Shown here one piece after another: positions 37,450 through 47,333 of a stretch of DNA of 64,000 nt (position 1 is its first letter; every line of letters starts with the position of its first letter). The notes beneath the pieces are model-generated. The model searched no databases. It saw only the letters and a program-made list of their open reading frames with translations, and was not told the origin of the DNA. This DNA comes from CAXOVX01 sp964213345 (GTDB lineage: Bacteria; Pseudomonadota; Alphaproteobacteria; Rickettsiales; Midichloriaceae): contig CAXOVX010000002.1 of the NCBI GenBank assembly GCA_964213345.1, forward strand, positions 1 to 64,000, read 5' to 3'. Made by a program: the position numbers and the translations under genes.

Positions 37450-37604
37450 ACGTATGTGTGATACTCTGTAAAGAAAGAAATTTAATCGAAAAAATGTTTA
37501 ATAAGTTCAAGCATTTTTGCGGTGTTGCTACGCGTTACGATAGAGTAGCTATTACTTTCCTTGCTTTTATTTATATAGCGGCAATTTTCATTTGGCTAAA
37601 ATAA
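37450..37604 (+). mobile_element. C-terminal remnant of an IS5-family transposase
   Basis: Encodes ERNLIEKMFNKFKHFCGVAT and RYDRVAITFLAF, the conserved C-terminus of one IS5-group transposase. This is a different element from the 1.1-kb copies. The 5' part is missing; the preceding ~150 bp are GC-richer and unassigned. Confidence 0.75.
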
Positions 37605-37687
37605 ATGTCGACAGATTCTAGTTAGGTAAGGAAAAAGACATTTAGATTATTGGTTTATATCAGATAGTTTATAGTTAAATGAAAATG

Positions 37688-37889
37688 GGTTGATTTTTGA
37701 GGGCAGCGTCCACAACATCTGCTAAAGAAAGAAATTTATGGAAGCTGGCGTTATCCATGATGACCGTCTGATCAGGCTTTAACGCAGATATCAGATGCGA
37801 ATAACTTTGCGCCCAGCTATCTTGTAGCACATTGCTGCTATAATCCAGCTATAAAGTTCTCCTTCGAATATCTCCTACCTGAGATGGAA
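37688..37889 (-). mobile_element. IS630-family remnant
   Basis: Reverse-strand pieces of the same IS630 element: the C-terminal GCAGCGTCCACAACATCTGC segment joined directly to the MDNASFHK region, then ATTGCTGCTATAATCC. An internal deletion removes the SPDLNPIE part. Confidence 0.7.
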
Positions 37890-37929
37890 TCGTATATTTA
37901 GATGTCTTCATTGTTATGGATGTTCTGTA

Positions 37930-38190
37930 TTGCTGAAATCTCCGGCCATTAGTACTATCCTATTGGTTATTTTCATGTTGATATAGCCAAAGTCAGAACA
38001 GCTGAAGATAAGATGTATATGTCTGTTGCGATAGATAGAACATCAAAATTTGCTCTGAATTTACACAAAAACCAAACAAAACCCATTTTATAACCGCGTT
38101 TTTGCGTTGCTAGCTTATAAATCAAAGCTTTGTTAAAAGAAATGTGAATACTACCAATAATTCCTCAAGAGTTTTCATACGATAGACTTC
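37930..38190 (+). mobile_element. IS481-family transposase remnant (core)
   Basis: In frame pieces encode a GYFHVDIAKVRTAEDKMYM-like stretch and VAIDRTSKFA, the catalytic-core start of IS481 transposases. Strongly similar to the copy at 45715-46290. Truncated at both ends. The following ~300 bp to 38518 show no credible gene. Confidence 0.72.
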
Positions 38191-38518
38191 TTTCGAACAC
38201 ACTTATGCTGCTGGAATGCAGGGAACAGACGGAGCACAGAACCACAGCAATGTATTAGATATGCATGAGGATTTGAGCATTAGAGTAACGCAGCAGTACA
38301 TAGTAAAAGTATGGTTTCGAAAAAAGTCTCCTTTTATATTTGGAGGTCATAAGTATGATAAAATCAATATTGTGGTGAAATTGGGGATATGGTATATTGG
38401 TATCGGAAGAAAGTACGATGCGTATTTGTGTTGTAATTGGTTGTTTTTTTTGCGTTCGTGAGGCTTGGTGTGTTTGAGCTCGAACTTTAAGCACAGGGAA
38501 CGTTTCTAGAGAGATTAT

Positions 38519-39646
38519 ATGTGTAAGATGTTTGGGTGTTATTCCCAGTTGCTGCGTTTTTTCCTGGTCGTGCTGTGCGTTATGCTGGTAAGTAAAGCAT
38601 ATGCAGAAGATAAAGATCGTGAAAAAGATACTGAAACAGAAGTATTCACCGTAGAAGGTGTGGAAATTGCCGCTGATTCCGGTAGTTTGGAAGATTCAAA
38701 AACTATTGCATTAGAGAATGGGGCTAATCAGGCTTTTTTTAAGTTACTCCATAAGATCTTGCCTGCTAATACCCCCGCCATTACGTATGAGAAATTGCAG
38801 CAAATTCCCAGAAATAAAATTGTAGCTTTGGTAAAAGAATATGACGTAGTGTCTGAAAGACTCACTTCGCACTCGTATATGGCTACTTTAAACATAAAAT
38901 TTTACGATAATGCGGTTAAGGATGTATTAAATAACTTAGGGATTAGACACGCTGATAAGTACACACCTCAAACGCTCGTCATCCCCGTTTTGTACGATGA
39001 AGGCAAATACATAGTGTGGGGTAGAGGGGAGCACGGAAGTGTGTGGAATGCGGCATTAAACAAGATAGGGTTATTTAAGTTTAATGTCATTGAGGGTGAA
39101 TTGGTTGAGATAGAGACCCTTGATCCTAAAACTATGATAATAGAACCATACAGCCGCTTTCAACCTATTTTACAGCAATATAATGCTACTGAGCTCATTA
39201 TTATTTTCGGAGAAAAGGGTAATAGTAAGTTGGAAGTAAGTATCAGGTTTGTAGGGCGTGATCATGATATAGTGAAATTTATAGAGTATAAATCTGATAT
39301 TGACGAAACACCAGCAGAGTATACTGGTAGGGTAATTGATGATGTAGCAGTTAGATTGGATACCCATTTGAGAGGCGGAGAGGCCTTTAAAGAGCCAAAA
39401 TTATATAGCTCTACCGTATACGTGGTGGCCAGTACTCCTAAAGTATGGAGCGAGGTACGTAATATTTTAAGCAATCTTCCACAAATAAAAAGCTACACAT
39501 TGGTACAAGATAGGGTGAATATTATAGAATTAGAACTAAATTACACGGTCGCTCCTCCTATTATAAGTGCTGTTTTGTTACAAAATGGTGTTTTAGTCGT
39601 GAATCGCGATGGCAAGATATTTTTAGAATTAAGTAAAAAACGGTAG
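38519..39646 (+). CDS. DUF2066 domain protein, exported
   Basis: 375 aa. Signal peptide (LLRFFLVVLCVMLVSKAYA), then the DUF2066 pattern FTVEGVEIAADSGSLEDSKT, ENGANQAFFKLL and LTSHSYMATLNIKFYDNAVK. The family is found in Proteobacteria, function unknown. ATG at 38519. The TAXI solute-binding gene starts 8 bp after the stop, so they form an operon; in the absence of transporter genes a shared envelope role is only a guess. Confidence 0.85.
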   Translation: MCKMFGCYSQLLRFFLVVLCVMLVSKAYAEDKDREKDTETEVFTVEGVEIAADSGSLEDSKTIALENGANQAFFKLLHKILPANTPAITYEKLQQIPRNKIVALVKEYDVVSERLTSHSYMATLNIKFYDNAVKDVLNNLGIRHADKYTPQTLVIPVLYDEGKYIVWGRGEHGSVWNAALNKIGLFKFNVIEGELVEIETLDPKTMIIEPYSRFQPILQQYNATELIIIFGEKGNSKLEVSIRFVGRDHDIVKFIEYKSDIDETPAEYTGRVIDDVAVRLDTHLRGGEAFKEPKLYSSTVYVVASTPKVWSEVRNILSNLPQIKSYTLVQDRVNIIELELNYTVAPPIISAVLLQNGVLVVNRDGKIFLELSKKR

Positions 39647-39654
39647 TATATAAT

Positions 39655-40797
39655 ATGCTCCAAGAACTTTTTTCCAATTATATTGGGGATTTTTCAGAAT
39701 TGCAGATTTATAGCAAGCTGAGGGTAGTGCGTCGTATTGTATTCTTTGCTGTTGCTGCCTCTATTGCATTATGTACATTTATTGCTATTTTCCATTTGCG
39801 GGATACGCATGCACTTGAGGCAGTAAGTGACGTTCAGGATGAAAATGCGTATTCTGAGCACACCATGTTAATGGGCAATACGCATTTTGATAAGATGTCT
39901 AAAATAATAGGAGGTAGTATATGCCTTTACTTAAATCACGATTGCCGAACTTCTGGTGTGCATTGTAAGTCTGTGACAAGTTTGGACACTATACAGAGCA
40001 TAAAAGATTTGCAGAGTAGTAATATCAATTTGTTAATTGTAAGAGCAACTTGGCAAAAGACCATACTAAATGGAACTGACGTCTTATCTTCATCTGGTCC
40101 ATATGATTCGTTGCGCTTTGTATTGTCCTTGTATGATGAAGGACTCGCTGTTTTGGTCAGAAGCGACTCTAAAGTGAAGAATTTTAATGATTTGCGAAAA
40201 CAAAGCGTAAGTATAGGAGAAAAATCCTCTGCTACCAATAATGTCATGAATACTTTAATGGAAATAAAGCACTGGCAGCACAGTGATTTTAATCAGGTAT
40301 TGGAATTATCACCACAAGAATCTATGCGAGCGCTATGTAACGGAGATATTGATGCAATGGCAGTTTTAGATGCACACCCTAGTAGTTATCTCAAAGAGGT
40401 CACAAGGTTATGTGAGGTCAATATGTTAGATATTGATGACAAAGATGTTGCAGAATTTATAGCATCTAATAATGACTACAAGGTTGTGACAATAAAAGGA
40501 GGGACATACCTAGGTATACCACTAGATGTTAAAACTATGGGTGTAAAGGCTACTTTAGTCACTACCTCTGATACCGCAGAAGCGTCCATATATCATTTAA
40601 CAAAAACTTTATTGAGTCGTTTAGATAAATTTAAAACTCTACATGAATCTTTAAGTAATTTGAGTATAGATAGCATGATAAATGAAGGAAGGGTGGCACC
40701 TATGCATCCCGGAGTAACCAAGTACCTAGAGGAAATAAAATATGATTTGAGCAAACTTACCACATCCAGCGTGATTCCACCCATATCTCCGAAATAA
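39655..40797 (+). CDS. TAXI-family TRAP-type solute-binding protein
   Basis: 380 aa. An N-terminal membrane anchor or signal (RIVFFAVAASIALCTFIAIF) follows about 25 cytoplasmic residues. TAXI-type features: YDEGLAVLVRSDSKVKNFND, VSIGEKSSATNNVMNTLME, GDIDAMAVLDAHPSS and the C-terminal VAPMHPGVTKYLEE. These proteins bind ligands such as glutamate for TRAP transporters. No TRAP permease lies in the window. Coupled to the DUF2066 gene upstream (8-bp gap). Confidence 0.85.
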   Translation: MLQELFSNYIGDFSELQIYSKLRVVRRIVFFAVAASIALCTFIAIFHLRDTHALEAVSDVQDENAYSEHTMLMGNTHFDKMSKIIGGSICLYLNHDCRTSGVHCKSVTSLDTIQSIKDLQSSNINLLIVRATWQKTILNGTDVLSSSGPYDSLRFVLSLYDEGLAVLVRSDSKVKNFNDLRKQSVSIGEKSSATNNVMNTLMEIKHWQHSDFNQVLELSPQESMRALCNGDIDAMAVLDAHPSSYLKEVTRLCEVNMLDIDDKDVAEFIASNNDYKVVTIKGGTYLGIPLDVKTMGVKATLVTTSDTAEASIYHLTKTLLSRLDKFKTLHESLSNLSIDSMINEGRVAPMHPGVTKYLEEIKYDLSKLTTSSVIPPISPK

Positions 40798-40868
40798 ACA
40801 CACTATATAGTTGAATGAAAGATAGAGTAGTAATTATAGTAAACTACATTGCATTGGGTGAGGAGAGA

Positions 40869-41537
40869 TGTTAATAGTAAAAGGAAAAATGGCAACGAGC
40901 CCGTATAGTCCGGATTTAAGGACGAAAGTAATAGATTATATTAACAAAGGTAATAGCCGAAAGTCAGCAATTGGGGTTTTTGGCCTACATAAGAACACCG
41001 TAAGTCGTTGGTGGATGGAGGTATAGAACTGAGGGGAATTTTGCTCCGGGACGAAGATAGGACTTTAAGAGAGAGGTAAATAAGGCGGCATTAGAAGAAT
41101 TTATAAAAAACAATCCCAGTACAACATTGTCGGTAGCTGGTATTAAGTTCGGAATTACGGCAACACAAATTGGTAGGATATTAAAAAAGCTAGGATTTAG
41201 CTATAAAAAAAAGCCTTCACCTACTTGGCAGCAGACAAAAAAAGCGTGATAGATATGCAGAAGTTGTAAAAGACATACCTACTCAAACCCTCGTGTATAT
41301 TGATGAGAGTGGCATTGAGATGGATATTTGCAAGGATAGAGGTGGGGGATTCTGGTAGGAAAGAAGTGTGGTAAATATTATGAGAGGATGAATATCATAG
41401 CTGGTTTTTTTAATGGTTCATGTAATATGAAGTGATTTGAATTTTGGGTTGAGAAGTTTTTAATAAAAGAGCTAAGTGCTGGACAGGTTGTGATAATGGA
41501 TAACGCAACTTTTCATAAATCTACTGTTATGATCGGC
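40869..41537 (+). pseudogene. IS630-family transposase pseudogene, second type
   Basis: N-terminal HTH MATSPYSPDLRTKVIDYINK, then across several frame breaks PSTTLSVAGIKFGITATQIG, LVYIDESGIEMDICKDRG and SAGQVVIMDNATFHKSTV. This is a nearly full-length but multiply broken copy, of a different subtype from the IS630 scraps at 30-38 kb. Confidence 0.85.
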
Positions 41538-41774
41538 TAGCTGGGAATTTGGTACTGGTCCTGGCCTTACCCCATATAGTTGCAAAACGGTCCCTGAAAT
41601 ATCCAGGTCAATCCCGTGCTAGATTGAGTGGTTGTGATGGGCTCCGAGGGGCACACGCACCATGCTCTTAGACACGCCGTGGGGGATGGCCGCCCACACT
41701 CCCACATTCATATAAGTTGCCCCCTCGATGCTCTCCAACTACTTTGCGGCACATTACCAAAACAGACTACTGTA
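41538..41774. other. GC-rich non-coding segment downstream of groEL
   Basis: About 240 bp clearly richer in G+C than its surroundings (for example GGGCTCCGAGGGGCACACGC). It lies between the IS630 pseudogene and the groEL stop. No ORF with credible content and no known RNA recognised; probably foreign debris. Confidence 0.4.
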
Positions 41775-43427
41775 TTAGAAGTCCATACCCATGTCATCCA
41801 TACCGCCGCCACCACCAGGTGCTCCCTTACCCCCCCTCTTGTCCTCAGGCTTGTCAACTATAGCTCCTTCAGTAGTGATGAGTAAGCTTACAATGGACGT
41901 AGCACTTTCTAGAGCTATTCTAACGACCTTCGTAGGATCTATAATACCTGATTTGAAAGCGTCCACCATCTTGTTGGTTTGCACGTCAAATATTGTATTA
42001 TAGTTGTTTTGCTCAAGAAGCTTTTGAATTGCAGAAGCACCTTCAATTCCGGCATTTTCCATTATTTTTTTGCATGGAGCGGACAAAGCTTTTTTGATAA
42101 TGTTAATTCCAGCATCTTCATCAGCATTGTGCCCTTTTACCTTATCTAAAGCTAGTGCAGCATAGAGCAGTGTGCATCCTCCGCCTGGTACGATACCTTC
42201 TGCGATTGCAGCTTTTGTAGCATGATATGCATCTTCCACGCTTTCTTTCTTTTCTTTTACTTCGACTTCGGTTACGCCACCTACCCTGAGTACAGCAACG
42301 CCACCGGATAATTTAGCTAATCTTTCTTGTAGTTTTTCACGATCATAATCTGAGGTTGTTGACTCAATTTGCGCTTTAATTTGCTGACAACGTCCCTTTA
42401 TCAGGTCTTTTTCGCCACTACCACCCACAATTGTCGTATCATCTTTAGAAATAATGACACGCTGTGCGCTTCCTAAGTGCTGTATTTTGATATTCTCAAG
42501 CTTATGTCCTAAATCCTCACTAATTAACTCGGCCCCTGTAACAGTAGCTATGTCTTCCAACATTGCTCTACGACGATCACCAAAGCCTGGAGCCTTTACT
42601 GCAGCTACCTTGAGTCCTCCTCTTAATTTATTTACAACCAATGTGGCTAAAGCTTCTCCCTCAACATCCTCAGCGATAATCATCAAAGGTCTTCCTGATT
42701 GCACAATGCTTTCCAGCAGTGGTACCATCTGTTGAATACTGCTTATCTTTTTCTCAAATACGAGGATATAAGGCTTTTCAAGCTCTGCCACCATTTTTTC
42801 CGAGTTTGTAACAAAATAAGGTGATATAAACCCTCTGTCAAAATTCATACCTTCAACAACTTCAAGCTCTAATTCTTCGTTACTTTTTGCTTCTTCTACA
42901 GTAACAACACCGTCTTTACCAACTTTATCGAAAGCATCAGCTAGCATCTTACCAATTTTAGCATTGCCATTAGCAGAAATGGTTGCTACTTGGGCAATTT
43001 CATCAGAAGATTTTATTTCACGAGATAATTTCTTGATCTCATCCACCACCTTTTTGCTAGCCAATTCCATACCGCGACTTAAATCCATTGGATTCATGCC
43101 TGCAGCAACTATTTTGACACCTTCAACAGCCATCGCTCTAGCAAGTACCGTTGTAGTTGTAGTGCCGTCCCCTGCATTATCATTTGACTTATTAGCAGCT
43201 TCCTTAAGCATCTGCACTCCCAGATTCTTAAATTTATCACCTAGCTCAATATCTTTCGCAACAGTAACACCATCCTTAGTAACTTTAGGGGCGCCGAAAG
43301 ATTTTTCTATTACGATACGTCGTCCCTTGGGGCCTAACGTTGCACCCACTATATCAGCTGCTATGTCTATGCCTTCTAATAGTTTTTCTCGTGCTTTACT
43401 ACCCTTAATAATTTCTTTTACTGCCAT
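41775..43427 (-). CDS. groL: Chaperonin GroEL
   Basis: 550 aa, standard length. MAVKEIIKGSKAREKLLEG start, ATP-site NDNAGDGTTTTTVLARAMAV, AAIAEGIVPGGGCTLLYA, and the GGM-rich tail GGGGGMDDMGMDF. It folds cytosolic proteins with GroES. The groES gene lies 76 bp upstream on the same strand; both probably share the heat-shock-type promoter at 43847-43875. Confidence 0.99.
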   Translation of the reverse strand: MAVKEIIKGSKAREKLLEGIDIAADIVGATLGPKGRRIVIEKSFGAPKVTKDGVTVAKDIELGDKFKNLGVQMLKEAANKSNDNAGDGTTTTTVLARAMAVEGVKIVAAGMNPMDLSRGMELASKKVVDEIKKLSREIKSSDEIAQVATISANGNAKIGKMLADAFDKVGKDGVVTVEEAKSNEELELEVVEGMNFDRGFISPYFVTNSEKMVAELEKPYILVFEKKISSIQQMVPLLESIVQSGRPLMIIAEDVEGEALATLVVNKLRGGLKVAAVKAPGFGDRRRAMLEDIATVTGAELISEDLGHKLENIKIQHLGSAQRVIISKDDTTIVGGSGEKDLIKGRCQQIKAQIESTTSDYDREKLQERLAKLSGGVAVLRVGGVTEVEVKEKKESVEDAYHATKAAIAEGIVPGGGCTLLYAALALDKVKGHNADEDAGINIIKKALSAPCKKIMENAGIEGASAIQKLLEQNNYNTIFDVQTNKMVDAFKSGIIDPTKVVRIALESATSIVSLLITTEGAIVDKPEDKRGGKGAPGGGGGMDDMGMDF

Positions 43428-43503
43428 ATTTTTCCCTTCCTTTTTAATAATTGATGATATTAATAGTGTGTATGCATCTAACCTGCTTATTAATTTTTAT
43501 CTT

Positions 43504-43794
43504 TTATTCCATAATAGCTAATATGTCAGATTCTTTCATAATGAGATATTCTACGCTATCAATTTTTACTTCTGTTCCTCCCCATTTAGCGAATAATATT
43601 TTGTCGCCTACTTTAACATCCAAAGGACGTACATTTCCGTGCTCATCTCTTACTCCATTACCTATAGCAACTACTTCACCTTCAATAGGTTTTTCTTGCG
43701 CAGTTTCAGGAATAATGATGCCACCAGCTGTCTTAGCGTCCTTTTGAATTCTTTTTACTAATATACGATCATGTAATGGTCTAATTCTAGGCAT
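43504..43794 (-). CDS. groS: Co-chaperonin GroES
   Basis: 96 aa. IRPLHDRILVKRIQKDAKTA, mobile loop region GGIIIPETAQEKPIEGEVVA, VGDKILFAKWGGTEVKID. It caps the GroEL cavity. ATG at 43794 with AGAGGGAA upstream. Confidence 0.99.
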   Translation of the reverse strand: MPRIRPLHDRILVKRIQKDAKTAGGIIIPETAQEKPIEGEVVAIGNGVRDEHGNVRPLDVKVGDKILFAKWGGTEVKIDSVEYLIMKESDILAIME

Positions 43795-43846
43795 AACATT
43801 TCCCTCTTAATAGTTAATTGTCAGTTAATCATATGTTTGCACCGGT

Positions 43847-43875
43847 TATATATGTGCAATAAAAGTGATTTCAAG
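43847..43875 (-). promoter_or_regulatory. Probable RpoH (sigma-32) promoter of groESL
   Basis: On the minus strand, CTTGAA is separated by 15 nt from CATATATA, ~50 bp ahead of the groES start. This fits the alphaproteobacterial heat-shock consensus (CTTG, 17-18 nt, CNTATNT). No CIRCE repeat was seen. The rest of the gap to 44264 (about 390 bp) shows nothing recognised. Confidence 0.55.
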
Positions 43876-44264
43876 GTCTGAAGCAAGTTTAATATGTAAA
43901 AATTTCCTTAATGTTGGGCGTTGATACTAGTATTCTAGCGTGTCAAGATAAAGATGATATAAAGCTAGAAATATATATTAAATATATACAATAAAATTTA
44001 TAAAATTCCCTTGTGATTTATTAATATATGTGTAGAATGTTCATAGCGTGATAGCTATACGCTAATGAAGGATTGCGATCGGGGAAGAGTTTTCTATTGT
44101 AAGTTTAAATTGTAGAGTGTGTTGGCATTAGCTGCTTCCTTGGCATAACGAAGATACTGAAATGCAAAGGAAAAACATGACACCTGTATTACAACTTTCT
44201 CAGAGCAAGATCGACAATACATTGTAATTGCAACATAAATATAGATTAAGAAGAGGTTACAAGC

Positions 44265-45590
44265 ATGATGAGTAGTAATACGAACAGTATATTAGAGAGC
44301 TATGTGGCTTTTTGGGGAAAAGGTGTTTACAAACTCGAAGAAAGGCCGCAAGGCACGGCATATGCTGAGACAATAGGTGTAGACGAACTATTTCTGGATG
44401 AAAATGTTAGTAGTTGGGAAAGTTACAAAAAGAGTGGATTGTTGCTCAAACAGCTAGGAAAGGCTGTTCTCAGCAAGTTGACAATAGTAGAAGTTTTACC
44501 CTTCTCAGCGGTAAAGGTATTTTTACCCACACCCCCCCTCCTAAATTCGATAGAAACCCGAGAAATTGGGGTCAGTGCCTCCCCAACACAAAATAATTAT
44601 TACCTATCACTATTTAACAAGCATCTGGATCTTTTCAAGTTTGAAGTAAACCTCAAAAATATTATGTTCTACAATCTTGTGATAATGCCACAGGATGTTG
44701 TTAACGGGCGTACTAATGAAGAGAAAAATGCATTGATGGTTCCATCGAACCAGCTTGTGCTGCAAAATCAAAAAAAGCCTGAAGAAGAACTGCAAGTACT
44801 AACCGACAGCAAGTGTGACAATCAAAAAAGGGCACAGATTATCCATGCTCTTGGGAAGCTGGTAAGGATCGACAAGAGCCAAGTTCTAGTGGGCGAAAAC
44901 TTTGCGAAGGCTGTAAGTGAAGCGGAAAGTTGTCAATTCAATGATAATCGTATAAAGCGCACGATTCTTAAGCCAATGCAAGACGAGTTACCTGATGGTA
45001 TGAAGTTTGGCGGAGCTTGGTTACTGAATGCTTCTTATAATTATTGCTATAATGATTTAAAATCAAGTAGTATGGCATTGAAATGCGGAGATTTGAACAA
45101 TTTGATTGCAGCATACGATACCAAAATATCAACATTCACGGAGCAATGTAAGCAGCAGTATGGAAATAGTGATGCTTATTTTTCGAGGCAAGATCATCAA
45201 TATCATTGTACCCACGACAACAAAAAAGTAGAAGACAAAAAGCAGCAGCAAAAAGGAGATGGTAAACGTGATGATAGCAATGACAAGCAGAATAACCAAG
45301 AAAAAACAAATGATCAGGGCAATCACAAAAAAGAATTTGGTGATATTTTTAAAAATCCCTTTAAGCAGCACGCGAAATCCAACGAATCTTCGGATTCTAA
45401 GATTTTTACCAACAACAATATAAAATTTGAAAGTCCCGAGCATGCTAAAACCTCCGGCAATTCTGATGGATTCGATCATCATAATTTTTGGGAATCATCA
45501 TCTACATCATACCTAGGTGATGGGGGGAGTGGGGAGCTAGTAGCAGGAGCTGGAATATTAGGAGCGATCCTGTTATTTGCGTTATTTTAA
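44265..45590 (+). CDS. Unknown 441-aa protein with a hydrophobic C-terminus, candidate effector
   Basis: No family recognised. N-terminal two thirds predicted mixed alpha/beta with several Cys; residues about 320-365 form a Lys/Asp/Asn/Gln-rich low-complexity stretch; the C-terminus is a Gly-rich linker followed by a short transmembrane-like tail (ELVAGAGILGAILLFALF). AAGAGG precedes the ATG. It lies upstream of the virB cluster on the same strand, separated by IS481 debris. The hydrophilic body with tail anchor and repeats of Asp/Lys would fit a secreted effector or surface protein, but this is only inferred. Confidence 0.6.
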   Translation: MMSSNTNSILESYVAFWGKGVYKLEERPQGTAYAETIGVDELFLDENVSSWESYKKSGLLLKQLGKAVLSKLTIVEVLPFSAVKVFLPTPPLLNSIETREIGVSASPTQNNYYLSLFNKHLDLFKFEVNLKNIMFYNLVIMPQDVVNGRTNEEKNALMVPSNQLVLQNQKKPEEELQVLTDSKCDNQKRAQIIHALGKLVRIDKSQVLVGENFAKAVSEAESCQFNDNRIKRTILKPMQDELPDGMKFGGAWLLNASYNYCYNDLKSSSMALKCGDLNNLIAAYDTKISTFTEQCKQQYGNSDAYFSRQDHQYHCTHDNKKVEDKKQQQKGDGKRDDSNDKQNNQEKTNDQGNHKKEFGDIFKNPFKQHAKSNESSDSKIFTNNNIKFESPEHAKTSGNSDGFDHHNFWESSSTSYLGDGGSGELVAGAGILGAILLFALF

Positions 45591-45714
45591 AACCCTGTCT
45601 AATGGACGTATTGTAGCAATTGCTGCAAATTAGGTATTTTGTTTGTTTTTTTGACTTAGTGCATCAAGACACAACAAAATTACCGCAATGAATTTGCAGC
45701 AATTTCATATTAGT

Positions 45715-46290
45715 TGTTTAGTCCCGTTAAGAAGTAGTGTGGACTGGTAATAAATGATTCTGGTACTTTTGTCCACTGTCTTTGAATAAATGCTGCGGGG
45801 TTTCCCTTTAATGCTTTAAGGTGTTTTGCGAAATTATACCCTATAAAATAGGGATGTAGGTATATCTTTGCTGTTCATATGTTTTATATGTAAAAATTTT
45901 TATTGTAGCATATTTTATAGCCCTATTCATGCGCTCCACCTGGTCATTTATCCACGTATGCTTCATTTTGGCGGTACGATGTGTAGTTCCAATATTGTGT
46001 TCACGCATACACGATCAAAGATATGCGTGAATGCATGTATATGACGCTCATGATTGGGAAACTGTATGCCATTATCAGCAAGAATTTTATTGTCCTATAG
46101 GGCACAGCTCCAATTAAGCAACACAAAACGCGACTGCAATGGTTTTTGTTTGGGTTTTGTGTAATTCGGCATAAGCAAATTTTGATGTTCTATCTATCGC
46201 AACATACGAATCATCCCACCTTCAGCTGTTCTAACTTCAGCTATATCAACATGAAAATAACCAATAGGGTATCTTAATATATCATTATCC
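45715..46290 (-). mobile_element. IS481-family transposase remnant (core and C-terminus)
   Basis: Minus-strand frames give YPIGYFHVDIAEVRTAEG, ILADNGIQFPNHERHIHAFT, HIFDRVC, WINDQVERMNRAIKYAT and YNFAKHLKALKGNPAAFIQR, the conserved C-terminal two thirds of IS481 transposases, with frame breaks. The surrounding gap (45591-46471) holds no gene. Confidence 0.82.
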
Positions 46291-46471
46291 GCTGTTACGA
46301 CTTAATTCACTTAACATAACTTAAATTTTTCTAATAACTTGAATAATTATATTCCATGTTCTAGAATTCAGATTATCGGTGTTATATACGAAAGTACCAA
46401 ATAAACCTCTTATTCGTTGGTTTGTTGTTGCTTTTTTAAATTTTAAAATAAAAATGGAAGGGGGTGTAGCT

Positions 46472-46762
46472 ATGGAAGAGGGGTTGAGAGCGGATACGCT
46501 GTTTGTTGGCTTAACTAGGCCACCTCTGCTTTTTGGAGTTAGTTATATGTTTGCGTTGCTGAATTTTTTTGTTTGCATGTTAGCTTACGTGGCAACAAAT
46601 CAGTTTAAGTATTTGTTCACCCTATTCCCCGTACATGCACTAGGTTGTTACGTTTGTTCCAAAGAACCTTTATTCCTCGAATTATTCATAATAAAGGCGC
46701 AGAAATGTTCTAGGAATCGTAATAAGGCTTACCATGGAGGTAATTCTTACGATCCATACTAA
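46472..46762 (+). CDS. virB3: Type IV secretion protein VirB3
   Basis: 96 aa from the ATG at 46472, chosen because GGAAGGGGG lies at proper distance and MEEGLRADTLFVGLTRPPLL matches Rickettsiales VirB3 starts. Two adjacent transmembrane helices (VSYMFALLNFFVCMLAY, LFTLFPVHALGCYVC). VirB3 is an inner-membrane partner of the VirB4 ATPase. virB4 follows 78 bp later. Confidence 0.93.
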   Translation: MEEGLRADTLFVGLTRPPLLFGVSYMFALLNFFVCMLAYVATNQFKYLFTLFPVHALGCYVCSKEPLFLELFIIKAQKCSRNRNKAYHGGNSYDPY

Positions 46763-46840
46763 AATGAGTGGCGACACTGCCATTTTGTAATACTAGTAAA
46801 ATAACACAATAAAGTGATTATATAAAGGCTAAATAGTTGC

Positions 46841-47314
46841 ATGTTGAAATTTCTGCCTTCGACACCTCAAAAATACAGAATTTTTCAAAGTGAGTACAAG
46901 GCTGGTGGGTTTCTACCGTATGTAGCTCATTGGAATAAAAATGCGATACTTACCAATCGCAATGAGTTAATGCAAGTGATAAAAATAGGCGGATTTTCAT
47001 TTGAAACTGCGGATGATGAAGATCTTGACATCAAGAAAAATATACGTAATTCGTTATTTAAAGGAATGGGCAGCAATAACTTAGGCTTATACTTTCACAT
47101 TATACGTAGGAAACAAAGACCATATCCTGATAATTACGTAAATACAGATATACCTAGTGGGTTTGCTGCTTTTTTGGATAGCAAGTGGGTAGGAAAATAC
47201 AAAAACAAAGAGGCTTTTGTAAATGAGCTATATATAACTCTGATATGTCAACTAAGCAGTACTAGCGGGTTTTTAGACAAGGTGATGTCCAAACTAAATA
47301 TCTTCTGGCCGTAA
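46841..47314 (+). pseudogene. virB4: VirB4, N-terminal part (frame broken)
   Basis: 157 aa matching the N-terminus of Rickettsiales VirB4: SEYKAGGFLPYVAHWNKNAI, then SGFAAFLDSKWVGKYKNKEA and FVNELYITLICQLSSTSGFL. It stops at 47314. The continuation lies one base out of frame (open from 47298), so a single extra base near 47297 would explain the break. Together with the next entry this makes a normal VirB4 of about 800 aa. A sequencing error, a true mutation or recoding are all possible. Confidence 0.85.
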
Positions 47315-47333
47315 AAACTCCTGGGCTAATTCT

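Noticed and set aside
38216..38461. 81-codon frame upstream of the DUF2066 gene
   Set aside because: Lies just after IS481 debris, shows no family resemblance and no ribosome site.
42964..43521. 185-codon plus-strand frame
   Set aside because: Antisense to groEL; no independent coding signal.
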